Below, one piece after another: positions 1 through 6,150 of a stretch of 6,789 bases of DNA. The notes under the pieces were generated by a model. The model was not told the DNA's origin and did no database searches. It was given only the letters and a program-made list of their open reading frames with translations. Positions within the stretch are counted from its first letter, which is position 1. The number at the start of each line of letters is the position of its first letter. The stretch spans positions 1 to 6,789 of the forward strand of contig PSRN01000209.1 in NCBI GenBank assembly GCA_003176075.1. The letters are read 5' to 3'. Source of the stretch: Bdellovibrio sp. Its GTDB lineage: Bacteria > Bdellovibrionota > Bdellovibrionia > Bdellovibrionales > Bdellovibrionaceae. The position numbers were made by a program, and so were the translations under genes.

Positions 1-736
1 TGGTGGACTTAACCTCGGGGGCGGGAGTCATATTGAGCATGAGATCTTTTGGTGGGGGAGCATTGAGGTCGATTCCGTGCGGAATCTCAATCATCGCCGT
101 CGGTTCGTCGTCCATCCCATGAGTGCCGGTGAATTCCCTCTTATCCGATGCGTGGACGCCGGAGCCGCCACGGGTTGCGTGGGCGGCGGAGCCGCCACGG
201 GTGTTATATCCCGGCTGAGATTCGTCAGAAAGATGAATTTTCATCCCGGCCATCAGGTCTTCAGCCGAGAATGAATCCCCGGGTTTTTTGACCAGAGAGG
301 AAACTGGCGTGGCTGCCGTCGCAGTTGACGTGGGAGAGGAAACTGGCGTGTCTGGTGTGACGGCTGGCGTGGAAGCGGAAGCTGGCGTGTCTGGCGCGGC
401 AGTTGGCGCGGGAGCGGCTGAAGAGGCTGGCGTGGCGGCCGTCGCCGCGTCGTTTGGCGCAGGAGCAACGGGCACTGGCGAAGCATTGGTCGCAAGGCCT
501 TGAAAGATGGCCCACGCGACCCGCAAATCATCGGCTTTCGCCTGCACCAAAATCCACTTTGGCGGAAATTGAGTGTGCTGCTCCGGATGAACGGCGGCCA
601 CGTAAAGGAGATCCTCCCATTGGTAAACAGGAAGGCACTCCTGACTCCAGGGGTACATCTCCTTCCAGGGGAGAAAAAATTCCACCGAGGGAGGATGCCT
701 ATGAAAAAAAGGCGTTTGCAGCAGTGGCCAGTTCAC
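1..736 (-). CDS. Unrecognised protein with Pro/Ala/Thr-rich linker; partial, C-terminus beyond the left edge
   Basis: The frame is open on the minus strand from just after an in-frame TAA (739-741 on the plus strand) to the window edge, giving 245 residues with no stop. I chose GTG at 736-734 as the start; an in-frame ATG (Met27) is an alternative. Three parts are visible. Residues 1-82 look folded and are rich in Trp, Phe and Pro (PWKEMYPWSQECLPVY, then EDLLYVAAVHP, then KWILVQAKADDLRVAW). Residues 84-147 are a Pro/Ala/Thr/Ser linker with repeated TPA/TPV units. From 150 on the chain is polar and includes two TRGGS units and a segment rich in Asp, Pro and Met. I see no signal peptide or membrane segment. 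The 'LPVYQWEDLLYVA' stretch is loosely like the N-terminal domains of type II secretion/type IV pilus ATPases (MshEN-like), but that is a guess. It is divergent from the tRNA/ribosome operon. No function is assigned. Confidence 0.72.
   Translation of the reverse strand, partial: MNWPLLQTPFFHRHPPSVEFFLPWKEMYPWSQECLPVYQWEDLLYVAAVHPEQHTQFPPKWILVQAKADDLRVAWAIFQGLATNASPVPVAPAPNDAATAATPASSAAPAPTAAPDTPASASTPAVTPDTPVSSPTSTATAATPVSSLVKKPGDSFSAEDLMAGMKIHLSDESQPGYNTRGGSAAHATRGGSGVHASDKREFTGTHGMDDEPTAMIEIPHGIDLNAPPPKDLMLNMTPAPEVKST
143..196 (-). repeat. Tandem pair of 27-bp units with GC palindrome, inside the leftward gene
   Basis: On the minus strand two adjacent 27-nt units begin at 196 and 169. Both start with GGCGGCTCCG and share CCACGCA further on. 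The duplicated 15-mer appears on the plus strand as GGAGCCGCCACGGGT at 161-175 and 188-202. The unit beginning at 196 contains a perfect hairpin, GGCGGC-TCC-GCCGCC (plus 182-196). The pair encodes TRGGSAAHATRGGSGVHA in the leftward protein. Period and core resemble the pair in the N-terminal extension of mnmA (2071-2124). Confidence 0.6.
295..485 (-). repeat. Degenerate coding repeat encoding a Pro/Ala/Thr linker
   Basis: Read on the minus strand, the heptamer ACGCCAG recurs five times here, always encoding Thr-Pro followed by Ala or Val. The clearest exact direct repeat is 17 bp (plus-strand GAGAGGAAACTGGCGTG at 295-311 and 334-350), which is 39 bp or 13 codons apart. The whole block stays in the frame of the leftward gene and encodes a flexible, probably extended linker of about 64 residues. 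Such tracts expand and contract by slippage or recombination, so length variation among strains would be expected. Confidence 0.7.
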
Positions 737-759
737 CTGTTATTCATCGGCAATCCCTT
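733..759 (-). promoter_or_regulatory. Four-codon minicistron with its own ribosome binding site overlapping the GTG start
   Basis: On the minus strand AAGGGA (759-754) lies 6 nt before an ATG (747-745). The frame reads Met-Asn-Asn-Arg and then TGA (735-733). The proposed GTG start of the leftward gene (736-734) overlaps this stop as GTGA. The GTG has no well-placed Shine-Dalgarno of its own. Ribosomes could therefore load at the ATG, terminate after four codons and restart at the GTG, as in translational coupling. A one-base sequencing error or a frameshift joining the two frames is an alternative. Confidence 0.4.
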
Positions 760-860
760 AAAATCACTTGTGTTCTTTTTGCCAGCGAGTGGGTTTTTTG
801 TGCCGACTTGTCCATCGGCCCTCTTTGTGCTAAGAGCCAAATTGAGTTGAAATATTAAAA
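737..860. promoter_or_regulatory. Divergent intergenic region, presumed promoters for both directions
   Basis: This is the only non-coding stretch in the window. It is AT-richer than its flanks and separates the leftward gene from the six-gene rightward operon, so promoters for both should lie here. I find no convincing -35/-10 pair. The best rightward candidate, TTGTCC with TAAGAG 17 bp downstream, is weak. A small inverted repeat (GCCGA at 802-806, TCGGC at 815-819) overlaps that candidate and could be an operator or leader hairpin, but its 5-bp arms are short. The sequence just before the desulfurase ATG is AT-rich with only a poor Shine-Dalgarno. I see no riboswitch I can name. Confidence 0.35.
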
Positions 861-2057
861 ATGCAAGAATTTTCAAAAGTTTACTTAGATTACAACGCCA
901 CAACCCCGCCCGCGGTCGAGGTGAAGGACAGGCTCCTCCAAGAGCTCGACAACCTGTGGGGAAATCCCAGTTCCATCCATTGGGCTGGACGTTGGGCGAG
1001 GTCGCGGCTGCGCGAGACGCGCTTCAACTGGGCCAGGGCCCTGGACGTGAATCCGCTCGAGCTGGTATTTACCAGCGGCGGCTCGGAGTCCAATGCCACG
1101 GTCATCAGCTCGCTCGCCAGCCAAAGGGCCAAGGGGACTTTGCCGCCCCGCCTGCAAGGGCGCAATGAAATCATCACCACGGCGGTCGAGCACTCCAGTC
1201 TGCTCAAGGCGCTGGCCAAAGCCAGTGAAGAAGACGCCGACTTGGTTGTCCACCACCTGCCGGTGAGTCGGGGCGGAGAACTGGATCTCGCGAGTTTTGC
1301 AAAGCTGTTAGGGCCCCGGACTCTCTTGGTTTCAGTGATGATGGCCAACAACGAAACCGGCGCTATTTTTCCGCTTGGGCGCATCGCTAAAAAAGCCCAG
1401 GAGGCCGGCGCGCTCGTTCACACTGACGCGGTTCAAGCGCTGGGCAAGATCCCGGTGGAGTTGAATCGGTTGCATCTCAATTACGCCTCCATTTCCGCCC
1501 ACAAGTTTTACGCCCTGAAGGGGACGGGTCTTCTTTACGTGCGCAAAGGCTCGCCGCCGGTGGGTTTGATCCCCGGCACGCAAGAACGCGGCCGGCGCGG
1601 CGGCACCGAAAATCTTTTGGGCATTGCCGCCTTCGGCGAAATGGTGAGAGCGATTGATCGGTTGGAGAGTGAAGCGGCGAGAATGCGGGAACTGCGCGAC
1701 ACTTTTGAACGGCAGGTCTGCGCGCGCATCGCTGGCGTGCGGGTCACGGGTTCCGCGGTGGAGCGGCTCCCCAACACCAGCAGTTTGGTCATTGACGGGG
1801 TGGACGGCGAAACCCTGCTGATGAGTCTTGACCTCAAGGGTTTTGCCGTCAGCACGGGAGCGGCCTGCTCCAGCGGCAACCCCGAGCCCAGCCCGGTTCT
1901 CTTAAAGATGGGATTGTCGCGGGCCGAGGCGCAAAGCAGTCTTCGCGTCAGTCTGGGTTGGATGACGACAGGGCCGGAAGTGAAGGCTTTTATCTCAGAA
2001 CTCGAGCGGGTGGTTCACCATCTGCGTGGTTTCTCCCAACAGGAGGTCCGCGCATGA
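861..2057 (+). CDS. Cysteine desulfurase, NifS/IscS type (class V aminotransferase fold)
   Basis: It is a pyridoxal-phosphate enzyme that converts cysteine to alanine and holds the sulfur as a cysteine persulfide for transfer to acceptors. The 398-residue length is normal. Visible landmarks are the N-terminal YLDYNATTP (8-16), the cofactor-stacking His111 (VEHSS), NNETG (163-167), Asp189 in HTDA, the PLP-binding Lys215 in SAHK, RGGTEN (246-251) and the catalytic Cys336 in GAACSSG. The catalytic loop has group I (NifS/IscS) rather than SufS character. ATG 861 is chosen because YLDYNATTP normally sits close to the N-terminus; the ribosome site is weak. Its stop overlaps the mnmA start by four bases (ATGA), so it probably supplies MnmA, like YrvO, the desulfurase paired with MnmA in Bacillus subtilis. 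No IscU, IscA or IscR gene lies alongside in the window, so a general Fe-S role is less supported, though possible. I leave the symbol blank because IscS, NifS and YrvO cannot be separated here. Confidence 0.95.
   Translation: MQEFSKVYLDYNATTPPAVEVKDRLLQELDNLWGNPSSIHWAGRWARSRLRETRFNWARALDVNPLELVFTSGGSESNATVISSLASQRAKGTLPPRLQGRNEIITTAVEHSSLLKALAKASEEDADLVVHHLPVSRGGELDLASFAKLLGPRTLLVSVMMANNETGAIFPLGRIAKKAQEAGALVHTDAVQALGKIPVELNRLHLNYASISAHKFYALKGTGLLYVRKGSPPVGLIPGTQERGRRGGTENLLGIAAFGEMVRAIDRLESEAARMRELRDTFERQVCARIAGVRVTGSAVERLPNTSSLVIDGVDGETLLMSLDLKGFAVSTGAACSSGNPEPSPVLLKMGLSRAEAQSSLRVSLGWMTTGPEVKAFISELERVVHHLRGFSQQEVRA
2041..2046 (+). promoter_or_regulatory. Ribosome binding site fixing the mnmA start
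   Basis: A perfect AGGAGG sits 7 nt before the ATG at 2054, inside the last codons of the desulfurase gene. It selects this ATG over the upstream in-frame ATG at 1958, which would add 32 residues that are only an out-of-frame reading of the desulfurase gene. Confidence 0.85.
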
Positions 2058-3202
2058 AAAACACCCCTGTGGCGGTGCCGAAGGCACCCTCCCCTTTGGC
2101 GGTGCCGAAGGCACCGACCGCCGCCCACGCCCGGGTTTTGGTGGCGATGAGTGGCGGGGTTGACAGCTCGGTCGCGGCGAGTTTGCTGGTGGAGCAAGGT
2201 TACCAGGTTATCGGCGCGACGATGCAAGTGTGGGATTACTCGCGTTGCGAGGTGGACGAGGGGCAGGGGACTTGCTGTTCCAGTCTGGATGTCGACGACG
2301 CGCGCGAGGTCGCGGATCAGCTGGGCATTCCGTTTTACGTTTTGAACTGCGAAGAGAAATTCAAGGAAAAAGTGATTGATCCTTTTGTCAGCGCTTACCT
2401 GCAGGGTCGGACCCCCGTCCCTTGCGTGGACTGCAACACTTTTTTGAAATTCGATCACCTGATCCGCAAAATGAAAGAGCTAGAGTGCGATTATCTCGCC
2501 ACCGGCCATTATGCCCAAGTCGCCTTTGATGATTCGGGACTGCCGATGGTGATGACCAGCTCCGATGGCTGGAAGGATCAGACATATTTTTTATTTACCT
2601 TGGATCGCGCCATTCTCGGACGGCTTCTTTTTCCGGTGGGAGCGATGACCAAACCCGAGGTGCGTGCTTACGCTCAGTCCCGTGGACTTGGCGTGGCGAG
2701 AAAAAAAGACTCCACTGGAATTTGTTTTGTTGGTGATCGCGGGTACGCCAAGTTCGTCGAGGAGCATGCCGACCCCGAACTGCTGGCGAAAAAGAAAGGC
2801 CGCATCCGGCGCTACCCGAGCGGCGAAATCATGGCCTCCCACGATGGCATTCATCACTTTACTTATGGGCAATCGCGGGGCCTGGGCATGGATCATCACG
2901 AAAAGCTTTTCGTTTACCGGATTGATCCGTTGACCAACGAGGTCTGGGTGGCTGATGAGAGCTACCTTTTTCAAGAAGAGATGAAGCTCGAACGGCCCCA
3001 TTTTCTTCGTCATTTTAAGGATGGTGAAACTTTAACTGTGCGAATCCGTGCGCACCATCAGGGTTGTCTGGCGAGGATTCGCATGGAAAGCCACGACTTA
3101 ATCTGCGAATTTCTTGAACCCCAAAGGGCGGTGACTCCCGGACAAGCCGCAGTGTTTTACCGGGGGCGGGAATTGGTGGGGGGCGCATGGATCAAGGCAT
3201 GA
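2054..3202 (+). CDS. mnmA: tRNA-specific 2-thiouridylase MnmA
   Basis: MnmA adenylates U34 in the wobble position of tRNA-Glu, -Gln and -Lys, then replaces oxygen with persulfide sulfur to make s2U. The protein has 382 residues. Residues 1-26 are an unusual extension with a doubled AVPKAP. The ATP pyrophosphatase PP-loop SGGVDSS is at 33-39. The family's catalytic cysteine is Cys127 in PCVDCN, and the persulfide-accepting cysteine is Cys224 in DSTGICFVG. ATGHYA (149-154), DQTYFL (175-180) and FTYGQSRGLG (269-278) are also family-typical, and the C-terminal beta-barrel ends in GGAWI. Cys124 makes a CxxC with Cys127, where E. coli has Asp. An extra cysteine group (Cys65, Cys74, Cys75) follows the first strand-helix unit, as in many bacterial MnmAs. 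It is coupled to the desulfurase upstream by an ATGA overlap and overlaps mtaB downstream by 16 bases. Confidence 0.96.
   Translation: MKNTPVAVPKAPSPLAVPKAPTAAHARVLVAMSGGVDSSVAASLLVEQGYQVIGATMQVWDYSRCEVDEGQGTCCSSLDVDDAREVADQLGIPFYVLNCEEKFKEKVIDPFVSAYLQGRTPVPCVDCNTFLKFDHLIRKMKELECDYLATGHYAQVAFDDSGLPMVMTSSDGWKDQTYFLFTLDRAILGRLLFPVGAMTKPEVRAYAQSRGLGVARKKDSTGICFVGDRGYAKFVEEHADPELLAKKKGRIRRYPSGEIMASHDGIHHFTYGQSRGLGMDHHEKLFVYRIDPLTNEVWVADESYLFQEEMKLERPHFLRHFKDGETLTVRIRAHHQGCLARIRMESHDLICEFLEPQRAVTPGQAAVFYRGRELVGGAWIKA
2071..2124 (+). repeat. Tandem pair of 27-bp units with GC palindromes in the mnmA N-terminal extension
   Basis: GGCGGTGCCGAAGGCACC occurs twice, at 2071-2088 and 2098-2115, exactly 27 bp apart. 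Each copy holds the perfect hairpin GGTGCC-GAA-GGCACC (2074-2088 and 2101-2115). In frame the pair encodes AVPKAP twice, at the extreme N-terminus of MnmA just before the PP-loop strand. The repeat accounts for most of the extra length over ordinary MnmA proteins. The sequence following the second copy shares the 13-mer CCGCCGCCCACGC (2118-2130) with the minus strand of the repeat pair in the leftward gene (189-177). Confidence 0.75.
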
Positions 3203-4527
3203 ACTCCCTGCAATTTCATACTTTTGGCTGCAAAGTGAACACCTATGACACCGGACTGTTGCAGCAGTCGCTGAGGGGTCCCAGCGATGGCGGCCATGGC
3301 GTCGTCCATGTTCTGAACACCTGCGCGGTGACGGCGGAAGCGACCAAGGACGCGATCAGGCTGATTCGTAGGATCAAAGCGCGCGATCCGCAGGCGCGAA
3401 TCGTGGTGACGGGCTGCGCGGCGCAAGTCGATACCCACTGTTTTTCTGAACTTCCTGGCGTGGATTTGGTGATCGCCAATTCTCACAAAGGACAAATCCG
3501 CGAGATCCTGACAAAATTTTTGCATGGCGATTTGCCAAGTGATGCGAAGAGCGAGCCCTCCTTGGCAAGGGTTTTTAAGTCCAATATTTTCCGCAAGGAG
3601 GACCTGGAAGCCGGCGGCGGGCTGGAAGAAAAACACAGTCGGGCTTTTTTGAAAATCCAGGACGGCTGCAATTCTTTTTGTTCGTATTGCATTATTCCTT
3701 TCGCCCGCGGCAAGAGCCGCAGCATCCCGGTGGCGGAACTGGTTCGCCGCGTGCAAGAGCTCCAGGAGCAAAATATCTCCGAAGTGGTGCTCACGGGGAT
3801 TCATATTGGGGACTACGAGGACGGCGTCCGGCGATTGGAAGATTTGATCGAGGCCCTGTTGCGGCGGACCGCGATCCCACGGCTGCGCCTGACGAGTCTT
3901 GAACCTGTCGAGGTGAGCGACCGCCTGCTGGAGCTTTTCGCCGATGAACGATTGTGTTCTCATTTTCACCTTTCGATCCAGAGTGGTTCCAGTCCAGTCT
4001 TGCGCGCGATGAAAAGAAAATATGGTCAAGAGGAGGTTCGGCGCTGTCTGGAAACGATTGGCCACCGCTATCCTTCGGCTTTTGTCGGCATGGATTTGAT
4101 CGCCGGTTTTCCCTCGGAAAGTGAGGACGATTTCACGGCCACCTTCGGACTGCTCAACGAATGCCCTTGGACCAAAATTCATGTTTTCCCTTATAGCGAA
4201 CGGGAGGGGACAATGGCCGCGACTTTCGATCAATTGCCGATGTCGACCCGCAAGCACCGGGCGCGGCGGTTTCGCGAACTCAGCCACCAGCGCTTGCAGC
4301 AGCGGGCGGCCAGGCAAGTGGGGCAACTGAAACGGGTCCTCCTCCTTCAACAAAGGGGCCAGCGCCAAATGGCGCTCAGCCGTGATTATTGGAATCTGGA
4401 GTTGAGCCACGCGCCGGCGTCGGGGTTGGCGGCGGGGTTGGCTGCGGGCGGCGAATTTCTGGCGCGCGTGACGGGATTTCGTCGGGACATGCCGCAAATT
4501 TTGGAAGGCGTTTATGAGCGAACCTAA
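3187..4527 (+). CDS. mtaB: tRNA-t6A37 methylthiotransferase MtaB (MiaB-like radical SAM)
   Basis: MtaB adds a methylthio group to t6A37, next to the anticodon of ANN-decoding tRNAs, using two [4Fe-4S] clusters and S-adenosylmethionine. The 446 residues start with the UPF0004 domain: Cys15 in FGCKVN, Cys46 in NTCAVT and Cys77 in TGCAAQ ligate the auxiliary cluster. The radical-SAM core has Cys161, Cys165 and Cys168 in GCNSFCSYC. SLEP (237-240), SIQSGS (263-268), MDLIAGFP (302-309) and FPYSEREGT (334-342) follow, as expected for MtaB rather than MiaB or RimO. The C-terminal ~70 residues, where TRAM lies, are weakly conserved and contain a GLAAGLAAGG tract. ATG 3187 follows a G-rich ribosome site (GGTGGGGGG, 3175-3183). 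ATG 3199 would instead give a 4-base overlap with mnmA and a more typical short N-terminus. The gene overlaps rnc by 14 bases. Confidence 0.93.
   Translation: MDQGMNSLQFHTFGCKVNTYDTGLLQQSLRGPSDGGHGVVHVLNTCAVTAEATKDAIRLIRRIKARDPQARIVVTGCAAQVDTHCFSELPGVDLVIANSHKGQIREILTKFLHGDLPSDAKSEPSLARVFKSNIFRKEDLEAGGGLEEKHSRAFLKIQDGCNSFCSYCIIPFARGKSRSIPVAELVRRVQELQEQNISEVVLTGIHIGDYEDGVRRLEDLIEALLRRTAIPRLRLTSLEPVEVSDRLLELFADERLCSHFHLSIQSGSSPVLRAMKRKYGQEEVRRCLETIGHRYPSAFVGMDLIAGFPSESEDDFTATFGLLNECPWTKIHVFPYSEREGTMAATFDQLPMSTRKHRARRFRELSHQRLQQRAARQVGQLKRVLLLQQRGQRQMALSRDYWNLELSHAPASGLAAGLAAGGEFLARVTGFRRDMPQILEGVYERT
4361..4376 (+). repeat. Perfect GC palindrome near the 3' end of mtaB
   Basis: AGCGCCAAATGGCGCT is a perfect inverted repeat with 7-bp arms and a 2-base AA centre. 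It falls in the TRAM-region codons of mtaB, about 150 bp before the rnc start. No T-run follows, so it is not a terminator. In RNA it could form a small hairpin. Confidence 0.45.
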
Positions 4528-5206
4528 AGATATTGACGATTTGAACGGGCTGCAATTGATCGATTACCAATTCAAGGATCCGCGCTGGCTTGAACAAGCG
4601 CTGACCCACAAAAGTTTTGTCGGCGAAGGAGTGTCTCACAACGAAAAGCTTGAATTCTTGGGAGACGCTGTTTTGGATCTGGTTTTGGCTGAACTTTTGT
4701 TGAAAAAATTCGACGCTGAAGACGAGGGTGATCTGTCGCGACGCCGGGCCAGTCTGGTCAACGAATCCGAGCTGGCGGCGGTGGCGAACGAACTCGGATT
4801 GGGTCCGCGGCTGCGCCTCGGTCGAAGCGAGCTGATTTCAGGGGGAGACAAAAAGCCGCGGATTCTGGCTTCCGCCTTCGAAGCCCTGGTGGGTGCCCTT
4901 TATTTGGATGGCGGCTTTGAGGCGGCATCCCGGGTCGTGTCGCGGATTTTTTCGTCCCGTTTGGACGAAAACCTTTTAAAGTCCGACGACAAGACGCAAT
5001 TCCAAGAGGCGATCCAATCCCTGGTCAAAGTGACTCCGCGGTATCGGACCATCGCGGAAATCGGTCCCAGCCACGCCCGCATTTTTCGCGTGGCGGTCGA
5101 CGTCGGCGGCGAAGAATGGGCGCAGGGTGAAGGGCCGTCAAAGAAAGTCGCCGAGCAAGCGGCGGCCCGCCAAGCCCTGGAAAAAATAAAAGGAGATGCC
5201 GGATGA
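4514..5206 (+). CDS. rnc: Ribonuclease III
   Basis: RNase III cleaves double-stranded RNA and releases the 16S and 23S precursors from the rRNA transcript. The 230-residue length is standard. The nuclease domain (about 10-155) carries the signature NEKLEFLGDAVL (43-54). Matching E. coli, the metal-site acids are Glu44, Glu47, Asp51, Glu71 (DEGD) and Glu123 (FEAL). The residue matching E. coli Asp114 is Ser120 (ILASAFEAL), which is a departure from the E. coli site. The double-stranded RNA-binding domain covers about 160-226, ending in the KKVAEQAAARQAL helix. ATG 4514 follows GGAAGG (4503-4508), 5 nt away, within the end of mtaB. The stop overlaps the era start as ATGA. Linkage of rnc and era is common in bacteria and fits shared work in rRNA maturation. 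Confidence 0.96.
   Translation: MSEPKDIDDLNGLQLIDYQFKDPRWLEQALTHKSFVGEGVSHNEKLEFLGDAVLDLVLAELLLKKFDAEDEGDLSRRRASLVNESELAAVANELGLGPRLRLGRSELISGGDKKPRILASAFEALVGALYLDGGFEAASRVVSRIFSSRLDENLLKSDDKTQFQEAIQSLVKVTPRYRTIAEIGPSHARIFRVAVDVGGEEWAQGEGPSKKVAEQAAARQALEKIKGDAG
5190..5195 (+). promoter_or_regulatory. Ribosome binding site of era
   Basis: AAGGAG ends 7 nt before the era ATG at 5203 and lies in the last codons of rnc. Together with the ATGA overlap it indicates coupled translation of the two genes. Confidence 0.75.
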
Positions 5207-6150
5207 ACCCCGAAGCGAAAAATTTCCGCGCTGGTTTTTGTGGGCTCATCGGGCTTCCCAACGCCGGCAAATCAAGTCTGATGAATTGGCTGATCCAGGA
5301 GAAAGTGTCCATCGTGACGGCAAAGCCGCAGACCACAAGGCAACGGGTTCTGGGGCTTTGCACAGATGAAAAGGGGCAAGTCGTTTTTATCGATGCGCCG
5401 GGACTGTTGGCTCCAAGACCGGTTCGTCGCCTTGGTATCCATGCTTTTCTGGAAAAAGAGGCATTGGACGTGATCAACTCCAGCGACGTGCTGCTCGCGG
5501 TGCTCAGTGTGGACGTGGATCGCAAGGAAGATCTTGACGAGGTCCTGGGGCTGGTTGAGCGGTCGCGCAAACCCTTCGCTGTCGTCCTTAACAAAAGGGA
5601 TTTGGCCCAGTACTCGCACCGCCGAATCCGTATCGAAACGGAGATCAAGCAAAAATTTCCTGACGTGAGGGTCTTTCAAGTCTCGACCTTGGCGGAGCAC
5701 AGGCGAGATTCCGATACCGGGGAAGAAATCATCCAGGTTCTGCGGGACCTGTTGCCGCCGGCTCCCGGGCCTCTCTACGATCCTGAACTTTACACCCCTC
5801 ATGCCTTGCGTGAGCTGGCGGCTGAACTGATTCGAGAACAGTGTTTTCTTCATCTCCATCAGGAGATTCCCTTTGGCCTGGCCGTTCGCATTCAGTCCTT
5901 CCAGGAAGACACGAAAAGCGTTTCCCGCGTTGCGGCTGATCTGGTCGTGAATCACGCCAACCACAAGGCCATTGTCATTGGCAAAGGCGGAGCGGTGATC
6001 AAGGCCATCGGCAGTGCGGCCCGGCTGGCGATGATGAAATTGTTTGCGACCAAGGTCCACCTCGAACTTCGGGTCGTCGTGCGCGAGAACTGGTCGGGCA
6101 GCGCTACGATCATGAAGGAGCTCGGCTATGTCGTTCATAACTCCAACTGA
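5203..6150 (+). CDS. era: GTPase Era, 30S ribosome assembly
   Basis: Era is a GTP-dependent RNA-binding protein that binds near the 3' end of 16S rRNA and helps mature the small subunit. The 315 residues comprise an N-terminal GTPase domain and a C-terminal KH domain. G1 is GLPNAGKS (17-24), the G2 threonine lies in PQTTR (42-46), G3 is DAPG (64-67) and G4 is NKRD (130-133). The expected G5 'SA' reads Ser-Thr (161-162), a mild departure. The KH domain shows the VIGKGG loop (258-263) followed by IKAIGSAAR, and the chain closes with the family's ELGYV. The C-terminal five residues (VHNSN) are not family-conserved. The gene begins inside the rnc stop and its last 23 bases are also the first codons of der in another frame. 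Confidence 0.97.
   Translation: MNPEAKNFRAGFCGLIGLPNAGKSSLMNWLIQEKVSIVTAKPQTTRQRVLGLCTDEKGQVVFIDAPGLLAPRPVRRLGIHAFLEKEALDVINSSDVLLAVLSVDVDRKEDLDEVLGLVERSRKPFAVVLNKRDLAQYSHRRIRIETEIKQKFPDVRVFQVSTLAEHRRDSDTGEEIIQVLRDLLPPAPGPLYDPELYTPHALRELAAELIREQCFLHLHQEIPFGLAVRIQSFQEDTKSVSRVAADLVVNHANHKAIVIGKGGAVIKAIGSAARLAMMKLFATKVHLELRVVVRENWSGSATIMKELGYVVHNSN
6115..6120 (+). promoter_or_regulatory. Ribosome binding site fixing the der start
   Basis: AAGGAG lies 7 nt before the ATG at 6128, inside the coding sequence of era. It supports starting der there, even though this gives a long non-conserved N-terminus ahead of the first GTPase domain. Confidence 0.8.

Noticed and set aside
161..485. CRISPR-like or minisatellite array
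   Set aside because: The repeats are short, degenerate and in frame with a protein-coding linker. There are no uniform repeats with unique spacers and no cas genes.
802..819. Inverted repeat GCCGA...TCGGC as a terminator
   Set aside because: The arms are only 5 bp and no T-run follows on either strand. The divergent layout also needs no terminator here.
403..858. Plus-strand frame of 151 codons before the desulfurase
   Set aside because: Its first part is the shadow of the leftward gene's Pro/Ala/Thr linker, its composition is erratic, and it would run through the presumed divergent promoter region.
1958..2053. Upstream in-frame start that would lengthen MnmA by 32 residues
   Set aside because: The added sequence is an alternate-frame reading of the conserved desulfurase C-terminus, whereas ATG 2054 has a perfect AGGAGG at 7 nt and a 4-base overlap with the upstream stop.
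3157..4497. Minus-strand open frame of 446 codons antisense to mtaB, equal in length to MtaB
   Set aside because: It is composition-driven: it lies almost wholly over a clearly conserved radical-SAM gene, its translation is rich in Arg, His, Gln and Ala without recognisable motifs, and it lacks a gene-like context. The equal length is coincidence.
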